Source: Rhodovulum sp. PH10
Lineage (GTDB): Bacteria; Pseudomonadota; Alphaproteobacteria; Rhizobiales; Xanthobacteraceae
Assembly: GCF_000293785.1 (NCBI RefSeq)
Contig: NZ_AKZI01000008.1
Coordinates: 1-64,000 of the forward strand
Direction of reading: 5' to 3'
Length of the DNA stretch: 64,000 nt
Below, piece after piece: positions 10,995-21,526 of this stretch. Within the stretch, counting starts at the first letter, position 1; every line of letters begins with the position of its first letter. The notes beneath the pieces were generated by a model, which did no database searches, was not told the origin of the DNA, and worked only from the letters and a program-made list of their open reading frames with translations. Position numbers and translations under genes: made by a program.

Positions 10995-11759
10995 ATGTTG
11001 ACGCGGAACGGCGGGGCGACGGTCTCGGTCGGTCGGCCGACCAACAACCTGTTGAAGGTTTTACGCGAAAGCGATTACGCGCTGATCGCGCCGCATCTCG
11101 AGACGGTCGACAGCGTCGCCAACACGCTGCTCTACCGGCCGGGCGACCATGTCGAGACGGTGCATTTCCCCTGCGGGGCGAGCCTGGTCGCCTTCCTCGT
11201 CGGCAACGAGGACGGGCGCGACGTCGAGACCATCCTGGTCGGCCGCGAGGGCGCGGTCGGCGGCATCGTCAGCCACGGCCATCTGCCGGCCTATTGCCGC
11301 ATCGTCGTCAAATATGCCGGGCCGTTCGTGCGGCTGCGGGTCGCCCATCTCGAGGCCGCCAAGGCGCGCTCGCCCTCGCTCGCCGGCCTGTTCGCGCGCT
11401 ATGCCGACTGCCTGCTGGCGCAGGTCTTTCAGTCGACCGCCTGCAACGCGATCCACTCGATCGAGCAGCGCAGCGCCAAATGGATTCTCTCGGCGATGGA
11501 GCGCACCGGCGACCAGACCGTGCCGCTCACCCACGAGCAGCTCGCTACCATGCTCGGCGTCGGCCGCAGCTACACCAGCCGCATGCTGCAGGTGTTCAAG
11601 GCGGAAGGCATTCTCGAGACGCGCCGCGGCGCGCTGGTGGTGCGCAATCTCGCGGCGTTGAAGGCGCGCTCCTGCCAGTGCAACGACGCCGTGAAGGGCC
11701 ATTTCGAGACGGTGCTGGCGGGCGTTTATCCGCAGGTCGGCGAGGCCGAGGAGGCCTGA
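10995..11759 (+). CDS. Crp/Fnr family transcriptional regulator
   Basis: A 254-residue regulator with an N-terminal cyclic-nucleotide-binding-like barrel (YRPGDHVETVHFP is the start of the fold) and a C-terminal winged helix, whose recognition helix is in MLGVGRSYTSRMLQ (around 187-200). The N-terminal cysteine cluster of oxygen-sensing Fnr is absent, and the cAMP phosphate-binding RSA signature is not obvious, so the effector is unknown. A C-terminal CQC pair is present. The start at 10995 was chosen because the longer frame from 10944 would run through the palindromic operator. It is divergent from the bacteriophytochrome, a pairing that suggests a light- or redox-linked regulatory unit. 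Confidence 0.9.
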   Translation: MLTRNGGATVSVGRPTNNLLKVLRESDYALIAPHLETVDSVANTLLYRPGDHVETVHFPCGASLVAFLVGNEDGRDVETILVGREGAVGGIVSHGHLPAYCRIVVKYAGPFVRLRVAHLEAAKARSPSLAGLFARYADCLLAQVFQSTACNAIHSIEQRSAKWILSAMERTGDQTVPLTHEQLATMLGVGRSYTSRMLQVFKAEGILETRRGALVVRNLAALKARSCQCNDAVKGHFETVLAGVYPQVGEAEEA

Positions 11760-11811
11760 GCCGGCGGCGCGCCGCCGCGCCGAGGCGAGCTGGCGGCCGC
11801 TCGGCGACGAC

Positions 11812-11870
11812 GCGATCCGCGACGCGATACGACAGGCGATCCGCGACGCGATACGACAGGCGATCCGCGA
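11812..11870. repeat. 24-bp tandem repeat, about 2.5 copies
   Basis: Two exact 24-bp units beginning GCGATCCGCGACGCGATACG and a third partial copy of 11 bases, followed by a degenerate GGCGATCCG. They fill the gap between the Crp/Fnr gene and the antiporter gene. Copies are adjacent with no spacers, so it is not a CRISPR array. Confidence 0.85.
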
Positions 11871-11990
11871 GGCGATCCGAACCGGCGCGGCGGCGTTGTC
11901 CCCGGCGCCCGCCCGTGCTGTGCTGGACGGGCATCGCCGCGCGACCCGCTCGGGCGGCCTCCTTCGTCTCGTGCCCGACAGACCTCGCCG

Positions 11991-13259
<1,269 letters not shown>

Positions 13260-13286
13260 GCCGCCGCGCACGCTACGGGAAAAGAG

Positions 13287-14318
13287 TCACTCCGCGGCGC
13301 GGCGCTCCTCGGCGGCGGCCTGCTCCTGCGAGGGGATCGGCGCGGGCGTCGGCTGCGGCGCCGTCTCGGCATAGTGGCGCGCGAGCACGGCGCACACCAT
13401 CAGCTGGATCTGGTGGAAGAACATCACCGGCAGCACGATCATGCCGAGCTGCGGCCCGGCGAACAGCGCGTTGGCGATCGGGATGCCGCTGGCGAGGCTC
13501 TTCTTGGAGCCGCAGAACACGATGGCGATCTCGTCCTCGCGCGAGAAGCCGAGCTTTCGCGAGGCGACCGTCATCGTCACCATCACCACCGCCAGCAGCG
13601 CCATGTTGATGCCGATCATCACCGCCAGGCCGTCGAGCGGCAGCGTGTGCCACAGGCCGTGGATCACCGCCTCGCTGAAGGCGCCGTAGACCACCATCAG
13701 GATCGAGCCGCGGTCGACCACCATCACCAGCTTCTTGTGACCGCGCACGAAGTCGCCGATCCAGGGCTGGAGAATCTGGCCGATCACGAACGGCACCAGG
13801 AGCTGCAGCACGATCGCCTCGATCGAATCGAGCCGGATGCCATCGCTGCCCGACACCGAGAGCAGCAGCCCCGCGAGCAGCGGCGTCAGAAACACGCCGA
13901 CCATGTTCGACACCGAGGCGCTGCACACGGCCGCCGGCACGTTGCCGCCGGCGATCGAGGTGAAGGCGATCGACGACTGCACGGTGGAGGGTAGGCAGCA
14001 CAGAAACAGCATGCCGACGCCGAGCGCGGGCGGCAGAATCCAGGCCGGCAGCGAGTAGATGCCGACGCCGAGCGCCGGAAACAGCACGAAGGTGCCGGCG
14101 AAGATCAAAAGGTGCAGCCGCCAGTGGGTCGCCCCGGCCACCACCGCGGCCCGCGACAGGCGCGCGCCGTGCAGGAAGAACAGGAGGGCGATGGCCGCCT
14201 TGGTGGCCCAGCCGAACCCGACCGCCGCCTTGCCCTCCACCGGCAGCAGCGTGGCGAGCACCACCATGCCGACCAGGAGGAGGGTGTAGGTGTCGGGGCG
14301 GAAGCGAAAGCGAGGCAT
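13287..14318 (-). CDS. Bile acid:sodium symporter-like (BASS/YfeH) transporter
   Basis: A 343-residue membrane protein with about ten helices. The segments TKAAIALLFFLHGARLS, CCLPSTVQSSIAFTSIAGGN and FCGSKKSLASGIP are typical of the SBF-like (YfeH) branch of the BASS family, which takes up organic anions with sodium. The substrate is unknown. The C-terminal 30 residues are polar, Ala/Glu/Pro-rich and probably cytoplasmic. The ATG at 14318 was chosen because it begins the conserved MPRFRFRPD segment. It converges with the antiporter gene, 27 bp apart, with no clear terminator between. Confidence 0.9.
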   Translation of the reverse strand: MPRFRFRPDTYTLLLVGMVVLATLLPVEGKAAVGFGWATKAAIALLFFLHGARLSRAAVVAGATHWRLHLLIFAGTFVLFPALGVGIYSLPAWILPPALGVGMLFLCCLPSTVQSSIAFTSIAGGNVPAAVCSASVSNMVGVFLTPLLAGLLLSVSGSDGIRLDSIEAIVLQLLVPFVIGQILQPWIGDFVRGHKKLVMVVDRGSILMVVYGAFSEAVIHGLWHTLPLDGLAVMIGINMALLAVVMVTMTVASRKLGFSREDEIAIVFCGSKKSLASGIPIANALFAGPQLGMIVLPVMFFHQIQLMVCAVLARHYAETAPQPTPAPIPSQEQAAAEERRAAE

Positions 14319-14514
14319 CGGGGGTGTTCCAGAGCGTGCAGGACGGGAGCGTGCAGGATCGTGGCGCGACAATGCCCGATCGGAGGGGCAATGCGAAACC
14401 GTTCTTTGCATCGGAGCCATGCGGCGGGTCCGGGAGGGCCTCGCCCGCAGCGCCCGCTGCGCCGCCGCCGGGGCATGATACCGTGGCCGGGTCGGAACGA
14501 GAGGGGACGCCGCC

Positions 14515-15210
14515 ATGGAGATCGTGATCGAGAGCTTGCTGGAGGGCGCGCAGCGCGCCGCCGGCACGGTGGTGGTGATCGACGTGTTTCGCGCCTTCAC
14601 CACCGCCGCGGTGGTGCTGTCGAAGGGCGCCGACAAGATCGTGATGGTCGACCGGGTGGAAGAGGCGTTCGCGCTGCGCGCCGCAGGCATCGGCGCGCTG
14701 TGCATGGGCGAGATCGACGGCGTGAAGGTGGAGGGTTTCGAGCTCGGCAACTCGCCCTACGAGGCCTCGCTCGCCGATCTCGCCGGAACGACGGTGATCC
14801 AGCGCACCTCGTCGGGCACTCGAGGGGTGGCGGCGGCGCTCGGAAACGCCGACCGGCTGTTCGCCGGGGCTCTCGTCACCGCATCCGCCACCACCCGTGC
14901 GGTGCTCGCCGAGGCGCCGGCAAGGGTGACGCTCGCGGCGATGGGACGGAACGCGGTGGTGCGCGCCGACGAGGACGAGCTGTGCGCGATCCATCTGCGC
15001 AACCTCCTGGAAGGCCGGGCGGGTAATGCGGACGCGCTGCGCGGGGTGATCCTCGGCGGCGGCCAGATTCCGGATTTCGCCGATCCGGCAAAGCCGTATC
15101 TGCATCCGAACGATCTCGACATCTGCCTCGACGTCGACCGCTTCGACTTCGCGATCCGGGTGGCGCTGGAGGACGGCCGGCCGGTCGCCCGCCCGGTGCG
15201 GCCCGGCTGA
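14515..15210 (+). CDS. 2-phosphosulfolactate phosphatase family protein (ComB-like)
   Basis: A 231-residue protein that matches the ComB family. The marks are VIDVFRAFTTA at the N-terminus, MGEIDGVKVEGFELGNSP, the QRTSSGTRG loop and the C-terminal HPNDLDICLDVD. In methanogens ComB removes phosphate from 2-phospho-3-sulfolactate in coenzyme M synthesis, Mg2+-dependently. Bacterial homologues are common and mostly uncharacterised. No comA, comC or coenzyme M-using gene is nearby, so the physiological substrate is open. It stands about 80 bp before ygfZ in the same direction and may share its transcript. Confidence 0.85.
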   Translation: MEIVIESLLEGAQRAAGTVVVIDVFRAFTTAAVVLSKGADKIVMVDRVEEAFALRAAGIGALCMGEIDGVKVEGFELGNSPYEASLADLAGTTVIQRTSSGTRGVAAALGNADRLFAGALVTASATTRAVLAEAPARVTLAAMGRNAVVRADEDELCAIHLRNLLEGRAGNADALRGVILGGGQIPDFADPAKPYLHPNDLDICLDVDRFDFAIRVALEDGRPVARPVRPG

Positions 15211-15287
15211 AGGCGGCGAGGCGAGAGCACCACTTGAGGGGCGGCGCGGCACGACCTACCTTCGGGTCCGACAGGATCGAGACCCCC

Positions 15288-16160
15288 ATGCAGACTGCAC
15301 GCCTCCCCGACCGCGGTGTCGTGAAAGTTTCCGGTGACGACGCGCGCGCCTTCCTCCACGGCCTTCTCACCACCGACATCGCCGGCATGGAGCCGGCGAC
15401 GCCACGCTTTGCCGCGCTGCTGACGCCGCAAGGAAAGATCGTCACCGACATGCTGGTGGTCGATGCGCCGGGCGAGGGCGGCTTCCTCCTCGACGTGCCG
15501 CGCGACACCGTGGCGGCGCTGTGCGCGAAGCTGAAGATTTACAAGCTGCGCGCAAAAGTGACGGTCGAGGACCGCTCGGAGGCGCTGGCGGTGCTGGCGA
15601 TCTGGGACGGCACGCCGGATCCGGCGGCGATCGAAGGCATCGTGTTCCCCGACCCGCGGTTGCCGGGGCTCGGGTCTCGGGCGATCGTCTCGGCGGACGA
15701 GGCGGCGGCCGACACGGGCGACGTCGCGGCCTACGAGGCGCTGCGGATCGAGCTGGGCGTGCCGCGGGGCGGGCTCGATTTCGCCTATGGCGACACCTTT
15801 CCGCACGAGGCCGACATGGACCAGCTCGCCGGCGTCGACTTCAAGAAGGGGTGCTATGTCGGCCAGGAGGTGGTGTCGCGCATGCAGCACCGCGGCACCA
15901 CGCGCACCCGTGTGGTGCCGGTGGCGCTCGTTGGCGGCGAAGCGCCCGATCCCGGCACGCCGGTGACGGCGGGCGAGCTGTCGGTCGGCACGATGGGCGG
16001 GTCGGCGGGTGGGCAGGGGCTCGCGCTGCTGCGGCTCGACCGGGTGGCCGATGCGCTCGCCGCCGGCACGCCGCTCGTCGCCGGCGACGCCACGCTGGCC
16101 CCGCAAAAGCCGGCCTGGGCGAGCTTTCCGTGGCCCGGCGAGGTTTTGGCCGCCCGATGA
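15288..16160 (+). CDS. ygfZ: YgfZ/GcvT-type folate-binding iron-sulfur protein repair factor
   Basis: A 290-residue member of the YgfZ/IBA57 family. The signature KGCYVGQEVV is at about residue 185, and its Cys is essential in E. coli YgfZ. The N-terminal part is a GcvT-like fold (SGDDARAFLHGLLTTD). YgfZ uses tetrahydrofolate and helps keep [4Fe-4S] enzymes such as the MiaB-type radical SAM proteins working. The ATG at 15288 begins the conserved segment. Its stop codon overlaps the start of the tag gene (ATGA), so the two are co-translated. Confidence 0.93.
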   Translation: MQTARLPDRGVVKVSGDDARAFLHGLLTTDIAGMEPATPRFAALLTPQGKIVTDMLVVDAPGEGGFLLDVPRDTVAALCAKLKIYKLRAKVTVEDRSEALAVLAIWDGTPDPAAIEGIVFPDPRLPGLGSRAIVSADEAAADTGDVAAYEALRIELGVPRGGLDFAYGDTFPHEADMDQLAGVDFKKGCYVGQEVVSRMQHRGTTRTRVVPVALVGGEAPDPGTPVTAGELSVGTMGGSAGGQGLALLRLDRVADALAAGTPLVAGDATLAPQKPAWASFPWPGEVLAAR

Positions 16161-16825
16161 GCGTCGCTCCGCCCCACGCCACGCCGCACGAGGAACGCCA
16201 CCGCTGCCCGTGGCCGACCCAGGACCCGCTCTATCTCGCCTATCACGACACGGAATGGGGCGTGCCCGAGCACGACGACCGCGCGCTCTACGAAAAGCTG
16301 GTGCTCGACGGCTTTCAGGCCGGGCTCGCCTGGATCACGATTCTGCGCAAGCGCGAGCATTTTCGCGAGGCGTTCGACGGCTTCGCGCCGGAAAAAATCG
16401 CGCGCTACGACGCGGCAAAAGTCGCGGCGCTGATGAACGACGCCGGGATCGTGCGCAACCGCGCAAAGATCGAGGGGGCGGTGAAGTCGGCGCAGGCGTG
16501 GCTTTCGGTGATGGAAAGCGGCCCCGGCTTTTCCGCGCTGCTTTGGGACTTCGTCGACGGCCGCCCGAAAATCAACCATTTCTCCAGCGGCGCCGAGGTG
16601 CCGGCCGAGACGCCGCTGTCGCGCGCGATGTCGAAGGACTTGGCGAGCCGCGGCTTCAAGTTCTGCGGGCCGACCATCGTCTATGCGTTCATGCAGGCGG
16701 TCGGGATGGTGAACGACCATCTCGTCTCGTGCTATCGCCATGCCGAGCTGTCGCCGCGCCCGCCCTCGGCGACCCCGGTGGCCAGCCCGGGGGAGAGCCC
16801 CCTCCGTCGCAAGCGAAAAGCCTGA
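16157..16825 (+). CDS. tag: DNA-3-methyladenine glycosylase I
   Basis: A 222-residue base-excision repair enzyme that removes 3-methyladenine from alkylated DNA. The family pattern is complete: RCPWPTQDPLYLAYHDTEWG with Glu in the recognition pocket, LVLDGFQAGLAWITIL, NDAGIVRNRAKI, and the late FKFCGPTIVYAFMQA and GMVNDHLVSC. The early Cys and the late His and Cys residues are those expected to bind zinc in Tag. About 25 residues of disordered C-terminus follow. It overlaps ygfZ by 4 bases. Confidence 0.95.
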   Translation: MSVAPPHATPHEERHRCPWPTQDPLYLAYHDTEWGVPEHDDRALYEKLVLDGFQAGLAWITILRKREHFREAFDGFAPEKIARYDAAKVAALMNDAGIVRNRAKIEGAVKSAQAWLSVMESGPGFSALLWDFVDGRPKINHFSSGAEVPAETPLSRAMSKDLASRGFKFCGPTIVYAFMQAVGMVNDHLVSCYRHAELSPRPPSATPVASPGESPLRRKRKA

Positions 16826-16830
16826 GTTCC

Positions 16831-17493
16831 GTGCCCGCGAAAACCGAACCCGCCGAGACGGCGCCGAACAAGCCCCGTACCCGTTCCGAATCCGTGCCGC
16901 CCGAGGCGCGCGCCTGGCAGCGCATGCTGTCGGGGCGCAGGCTCGATCTGCTCGACCCGTCGCCGCTCGACGTCGAGGTCGAGGACATCGCCCACGGGCT
17001 CGCCCGGGTCGCCCGCTGGAACGGCCAGACGCGCGGCGAGCACATCTTCTCCGTCGCCCAGCACACGCTCTTGGTGGAGGAGATCGCGCGGCGGCGCTGC
17101 GGGGCGGTCGACCGGCGGCTCGGGCTCGCGGCGATGCTGCACGACGCCCCCGAATACGTGATCGGCGACATGATCTCGCCGTTCAAGGCGGTGATGGGCG
17201 GCGCCTACAAGGCGGTGGAGAAGCGGCTTCTCACCGCGATCCATCTGCGCTTCGGCCTGCCGGCCGAGCTGCCGGAGGAGGCGGTGCGGATCGTCAAGGA
17301 CGCCGACCGCGGCGCGGCCTTTCTGGAGGCCACCCGCCTCGCCGGCTTCGGCGAGACGGAGGCCAGAAAATTCTTCGGCACACCGCCCGGCCTGCCGGCG
17401 CGGGTGGAGAAGGATTTTCTCGAGCCGTGGCCGGCCTCGCAGGCCGAGCGGCGCTTTCTCGAGCGGTTTGCGAAGCTCGACGCGGCGTCCTGA
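16831..17493 (+). CDS. HD-domain hydrolase (YfbR-like nucleotidase family)
   Basis: A 220-residue HD phosphohydrolase. The metal-binding residues are visible in GEHIFSVAQHTLLV (first His), MLHDAPEY (His-Asp pair) and VKDADRGAAF (last Asp). Length and order fit the YfbR-like family, whose E. coli member is a 5'-deoxynucleotidase. The GTG at 16831, only 5 bases past the tag stop codon, gives an extended polar N-terminus; the ATG at 16924 is an alternative. It belongs to the ygfZ-tag run. The substrate is inferred from family only. Confidence 0.82.
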   Translation: MPAKTEPAETAPNKPRTRSESVPPEARAWQRMLSGRRLDLLDPSPLDVEVEDIAHGLARVARWNGQTRGEHIFSVAQHTLLVEEIARRRCGAVDRRLGLAAMLHDAPEYVIGDMISPFKAVMGGAYKAVEKRLLTAIHLRFGLPAELPEEAVRIVKDADRGAAFLEATRLAGFGETEARKFFGTPPGLPARVEKDFLEPWPASQAERRFLERFAKLDAAS

Positions 17494-17593
17494 CCGGGCC
17501 GGGTGCCCGTGCGAGGCACTTGCACGAAGCTGCCATATCGCTGCGCTATCCCGTGGGTCCGAACGAGAAGCCGGAAGGCCACGGAGACACGCC

Positions 17594-18100
17594 ATGATTC
17601 ACGTCTGCTCGCTGGAACGCTTGCCGGAGACGGTGCGCGCCACCGGCGCCCGCTCGGTCGTCACCCTGCTCGGCGACGAGGCGCTGGTGCAGCGCCCGGC
17701 CGAGATCCTGCCCGAGCACCACCTGCATCTCGAGATGCACGACATCTGCGCGCCGTGCGACGGCCGCATCTGCCCGCAGGAGCACCATGTCGAGCGGCTG
17801 ATCTCGTTCGTGCGCGCCTGGGACCGGGCGGCGCCGATCGTCGTGCACTGCTATGCCGGCATCAGCCGCTCGACCGCGGCGGCCTTCGTCACCGCCTGCA
17901 CGCTGGCGCCCGAGCGCGACGAGCACACGATCGCCCGCGCGCTGCGCGACGCCTCGCCGACCGCGTTTCCGAATGCGCTGATCGTCTCGCTCGCCGACCG
18001 CTTGCTCGGGCGCGAGGGCCGGATGATCGCCGCCGTGGAGGCGATCGCGCCGCACACGCCGTGCGTCTCGGCGCTGCCGTTCCGGCTCGGCCTGGCGTGA
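17594..18100 (+). CDS. Tyrosine/dual-specificity phosphatase-like protein
   Basis: A 168-residue cytoplasmic protein with the cysteine-phosphatase P-loop HCYAGISRS (Cys-x5-Arg) around residue 84-93. A general-acid Asp probably lies in MHDICAP. The middle holds an HDICAPCDGRICP segment with two further cysteines. Members of this alphaproteobacterial group are annotated as protein tyrosine phosphatases or phosphatidylinositol phosphatases without proven substrates. The gene follows the HD hydrolase by 100 bp in the same direction. Confidence 0.85.
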   Translation: MIHVCSLERLPETVRATGARSVVTLLGDEALVQRPAEILPEHHLHLEMHDICAPCDGRICPQEHHVERLISFVRAWDRAAPIVVHCYAGISRSTAAAFVTACTLAPERDEHTIARALRDASPTAFPNALIVSLADRLLGREGRMIAAVEAIAPHTPCVSALPFRLGLA

Positions 18101-18151
18101 CTCGTGCTCGCCTGACGAGACGGCGCCGCCGCCGGCGGAACCGGTCGCCCG

Positions 18152-18691
18152 TCAGTCCTCGGTGCGCATCACCGCCGAGCGCAGCGGCGGGCGCTCGCCG
18201 GTCGCCTCGACTTTCGTCGGGCGCAGGCCGAGCGGCTGCTTGGCGTCGCGGTGCTCGCCGCCACGCTCGCGCTCGTCGCCGCTGCGGGTCACGCGGCTGC
18301 GCGGGTTGCGGCGAACGAAGTCGCAATAGGCGAAGCCGAGGCCCGACAGCGAGCCGCGGAAGCTGCGGGAGCTGGTCTGGTCCACCACGAAGCACGGCCG
18401 GAACAGCAGCCCGCGCACCGAGGCACAGATCGAGGTCGAGCTGACCTGCACCGTGCCGGCCGGCAGCGCGACGAAGCGCGGCGCGCGACCGGGCGGCTGC
18501 ATGGTGCCGACCACCGAGCCGTCCGAGAAGATCCGGCCCATCCCTTGGGTGCCCTCGAAGCACTGGTACGAGAACAGCTTGCCGGCCACGAACCGACGCG
18601 CCGCGTCGGGCTCGAGCGGGTCCGCCGCGGCCGGGCCGAGCCCGGTCACCGCGAGCAGAAGCGGCATGATGGACAGAAGGCGGACACGCAT
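18152..18691 (-). CDS. Secreted protein of unknown function
   Basis: A 179-residue protein with a Sec signal peptide (MRVRLLSIMPLLLAV, cleavage likely after PAAAD or nearby). The mature part has four cysteines (YQCFEG, SICASV, RPCFVV, AYCDFV) that could form two disulfides, and a glycine-rich FSDGSVVGTMQPPG segment. The last 45 residues are basic and polar. I do not recognise a named domain; similar short secreted proteins occur in Bradyrhizobium relatives. It lies 50 bp from the convergent phosphatase gene. The start at 18691 places the signal peptide at the N-terminus. Confidence 0.75.
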   Translation of the reverse strand: MRVRLLSIMPLLLAVTGLGPAAADPLEPDAARRFVAGKLFSYQCFEGTQGMGRIFSDGSVVGTMQPPGRAPRFVALPAGTVQVSSTSICASVRGLLFRPCFVVDQTSSRSFRGSLSGLGFAYCDFVRRNPRSRVTRSGDERERGGEHRDAKQPLGLRPTKVEATGERPPLRSAVMRTED

Positions 18692-18796
18692 CTCGGACCC
18701 CGTATCGGATGGCTTCCGGTCATAGCCGCTTCTGGCGGGCTCGACCATACTCGGCGCGATCTTGCCCCCGAGTTCGTCGCTAAAGTCTGAACGCGT

Positions 18797-19786
18797 TTAC
18801 CCGATCTTGACCACGATTCGGCCCCGCACCCGTCCCTCGACGATCCGCCGGCCCGCCTCGATTACGTCAGCGAGTTCAATCTCTTCGGTCATCTTGGCCA
18901 ATTTTTGCCGATCGAGGTCGCGATCGAGCCTCGCCCACGCTTCCCGGCGCAGGTGTTGCGGGCACATCACAGAATCGACCCCGAGCAGCGCAACCCCGCG
19001 GAGAATGAACGGCGCGACGCTCGCCGGCAAGTCCATGCCGCCGGCCAGCCCGCAGCAGGCGACCGCCCCGCCATAGCGGGTCATCGACAGGACATTGGCG
19101 AGGGTGGTCGAGCCGACCGTGTCGATACCGGCCGCCCAGCGCTCCTTGGCGAGCGGGCGCACCGGCCCGGTCAGCTCCTGCCGCTCGACGATCTCGCTGG
19201 CGCCGAGCTCCTTCAGATAGCCCGCCTCCTCGCTCGCCCGCCCGGTCGAGGCGATCACCGTGTAGCCGAGCTTTGCCAGGATCGAGATCGCCACCGACCC
19301 GACGCCGCCGGCCGCCCCCGTCACCACCACCGGGCCGCGCTCCGGCGTCACCCCGTGGCGCTCCAGCGCCAGCACGGTCAGCATCGCGGTGTAGCCGGCG
19401 GTGCCGATCGCCATCGCGTCGCGCGCCTGCATGCCGGCGGGCAGCGGCACCAGCCAGTCGCCCTTCACCCGCGCCTTCTCGGCGAACGCGCCGAGATGCG
19501 TCTCGCCGCAGCCCCAGCCGTTGAGGATCACCTTGTCGCCGGGCGCCCAGTCCGGATGGGTCGAGGTCTCCACCGTGCCGGCGGCGTCGATGCCGGCGAT
19601 CATCGGGAAGCGGCGCACCACCGGCGCCTTGCCGGTGACGGCGAGACCGTCCTTGTAGTTGAGGGTCGACCATTCGACGCGCAGCGTGACGTCGCCCTCC
19701 ATCAGCTCGCTCTCGTCGAAGTCCGACAGCGCCGCGGTCTGTCCGTCCTCGCCCTTGCGGATCACGATCGCCTTGAAGCTCGCCAT
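18797..19786 (-). CDS. acuI: Acrylyl-CoA reductase (AcuI/YhdH family)
   Basis: A 329-residue medium-chain dehydrogenase/reductase without the structural zinc site. The N-terminal [13 protein letters not shown], the [10 protein letters not shown] segment, the NADPH-binding [14 protein letters not shown] and the C-terminal [14 protein letters not shown] are those of AcuI/YhdH, which reduces acryloyl-CoA to propionyl-CoA with NADPH. In Rhodobacter sphaeroides AcuI serves 3-hydroxypropionate and DMSP use. Here it fits with the propionyl-CoA and ethylmalonyl-CoA metabolism suggested by mcd at 29.1 kb. Monocistronic by position; the MFS gene upstream is 100 bp away on the same strand. Confidence 0.92.
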   Translation of the reverse strand: MASFKAIVIRKGEDGQTAALSDFDESELMEGDVTLRVEWSTLNYKDGLAVTGKAPVVRRFPMIAGIDAAGTVETSTHPDWAPGDKVILNGWGCGETHLGAFAEKARVKGDWLVPLPAGMQARDAMAIGTAGYTAMLTVLALERHGVTPERGPVVVTGAAGGVGSVAISILAKLGYTVIASTGRASEEAGYLKELGASEIVERQELTGPVRPLAKERWAAGIDTVGSTTLANVLSMTRYGGAVACCGLAGGMDLPASVAPFILRGVALLGVDSVMCPQHLRREAWARLDRDLDRQKLAKMTEEIELADVIEAGRRIVEGRVRGRIVVKIG

Positions 19787-19887
19787 ATCTGCCCCCTCCG
19801 GCGGAGATCCCGGCTCCGCCCGTCGCGCGAAGCTTAAGCAGCGCGCGGCGGCCGGCACAAGGGTGGCGGACGGGAGGGGCGGAGGCG

Positions 19888-21150
19888 TCAGGCCCGCGCC
19901 TCGGCGACCCGGGCGACCGGCTTTTCCACGATCGGCACATTGATGAGTGCGGACAGCACGCCGAACAGCACCGACAGCCACCACACGACGTCGTAGGAGC
20001 CGGTGCGCTCGAAGGCGATGCCGCCGATCCACACGCCGAGAAATCCGCCGACCTGGTGGCTGAAGAAGGCGAAGCCGAACAGCGTCGCGAACCAGCGCGT
20101 GCCGAACATCAGAAGCACCAGGCCCGAGGTCGGCGGCACGGTGGAGAGCCACAACAGGCCCATCACCGCGCCGAAGGCGAGGGTGGCGGTGGGCGAGGCC
20201 GGCATCGAGACGAACACCGCGATGGCGACCGCCCGGGTGAAATAATTGGCGACCAGAAGCCAGCGCTTCGGCATCCGCCCGGCCGCCCAGCCGGAGGCGA
20301 GCGAGCCGAAGATGTTGAACAGCCCGATCACCGCCAGCGTCCAGCCGCCGACCTCGGCCGACAGCCCGCGGTCCATCAGATAGGCCGGCATGTGCACGGT
20401 GATGAAGGCGAGCTGAAAACCGCAGGTGAAGAAGCCGAGCACCAGGAGCACGTAGGAGCGATGGCCGAACGCCTCCGCCATCGCCGATCTCAGCGACTGC
20501 GCGGGTGCGAGGTCGGGGGCGGGCGTGAGCGGCGTCGCGACCGAGGGGTCGCTGCGCGGGCTCGCCAGCGCGACCGACAGCGGCACCACGAGCAGCATCA
20601 CCGCGCCGAACAGCACGAGCGTGGTCTGCCAGCCGAGCGCGCCGTCGAGCGCGACCGCGAGCGGCGAGAACAGGAACTGGCCGAACGAGCCGGCCGCCGT
20701 GCCGGCGCCGAACGACAGCGACCGCCATTCCGCCGGCAACAGCTTGCCGAACGCCGAGATCACCAGATTGAACGAGGAGCCCGACAGGCCGAGCCCGATC
20801 AGGAGGCCGGCGGTGAGATCGAGCTGAACCGCCGAGGTGGAATAGGCCATCAGCGCGAGGCCGGCGGCATAGAGGAGCGCGCCGACCGTCATCACCCGCA
20901 CGATGCCGAACCGGTCGGCGACCGCGCCGGCGAACGGCTGGCCGATGCCCCACAAAAGGTTCTGGATCGCGAAGGCGAAGCCGAACACGTCGCGGCCCCA
21001 GCCGTTCTCGGTCGACATCGGGGTGAGGAAGAGGCCGAGCGCCGAGCGCGGGCCGAACGCCAGAACGGCGATCGCGCAGCCACAGATCACGATCACGAGC
21101 GGCGTGCGCCAGGGCAGGGCGGCCCCGCCCGGTCCGGTGGTCGCGGTCAT
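19888..21150 (-). CDS. MFS transporter
   Basis: A 420-residue carrier with 12 predicted membrane helices and a charged central loop (around residues 205-230). The helix 2-3 loop [11 protein letters not shown] is the MFS signature. Overall it resembles the monocarboxylate/oxalate-formate-type branch. The substrate is unknown. The ATG at 21150 precedes a short polar lead and helix 1; an upstream ATG at 21231 would add 27 residues and is less likely. It could share a transcript with acuI, hence an organic-acid substrate is possible, but this is speculation. Confidence 0.88.
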   Translation of the reverse strand: MTATTGPGGAALPWRTPLVIVICGCAIAVLAFGPRSALGLFLTPMSTENGWGRDVFGFAFAIQNLLWGIGQPFAGAVADRFGIVRVMTVGALLYAAGLALMAYSTSAVQLDLTAGLLIGLGLSGSSFNLVISAFGKLLPAEWRSLSFGAGTAAGSFGQFLFSPLAVALDGALGWQTTLVLFGAVMLLVVPLSVALASPRSDPSVATPLTPAPDLAPAQSLRSAMAEAFGHRSYVLLVLGFFTCGFQLAFITVHMPAYLMDRGLSAEVGGWTLAVIGLFNIFGSLASGWAAGRMPKRWLLVANYFTRAVAIAVFVSMPASPTATLAFGAVMGLLWLSTVPPTSGLVLLMFGTRWFATLFGFAFFSHQVGGFLGVWIGGIAFERTGSYDVVWWLSVLFGVLSALINVPIVEKPVARVAEARA

Positions 21151-21335
21151 GGACAAACCTCCTCGGTGCCTCGTCGCGCCCATCGGGAGTTTTACGGGGG
21201 CAGGGCGCGTTGATCGTTCATAGCAGATCACCTATCATGAAAAAAATGAAACATCCTGATGATGAAGATGCGCGATCGGAATGATTCGCGGCCGACGGTG
21301 TTTTTGCCCGCAGTGTTCGGGTGTTGGCCGAATGC

Positions 21336-21407
21336 ACCCCTCGCCGGGCTCGGACGTCGCCTCGCTCCGTCCTCGCCACCCTCTCCCGCAAGGGGAGAGG
21401 GTGCGAA
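21336..21407. repeat. Dispersed palindromic repeat, CTCTCCCC family
   Basis: A CTCTCCC-GCAAG-GGGAGAG hairpin (around 21381-21400) preceded by a CTCGGACGTCGCCTCGCTCCG lead. This is the same family as the element at 44-96; a degenerate third copy lies at 21658-21671 (CCCCGC-CA-GCGGGG). The 578-bp gap between the MFS and LysR genes (21151-21728) holds these elements and the long inverted repeat listed separately, and no gene that I can support. Confidence 0.65.
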
Positions 21408-21526
21408 GCCGTGCCGCTCGGCCTAGGCTCTCTTCACCTCGGCCCGCTGGCACGACCGCGTGCGTGGATGGATCGCCAAAGGTCGGGGTGTTCCAATGAG
21501 AACGGCGAAAGTCACCAGGGTCTCGG

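Noticed and set aside
11812-11870. CRISPR array
   Set aside because: Only about 2.5 directly adjacent copies without spacers.
21448-21465. Sigma-54 promoter (TGGCACG-like)
   Set aside because: The -24 part is present but the -12 part reads GTGC instead of TTGC, and the site lies among repeats.
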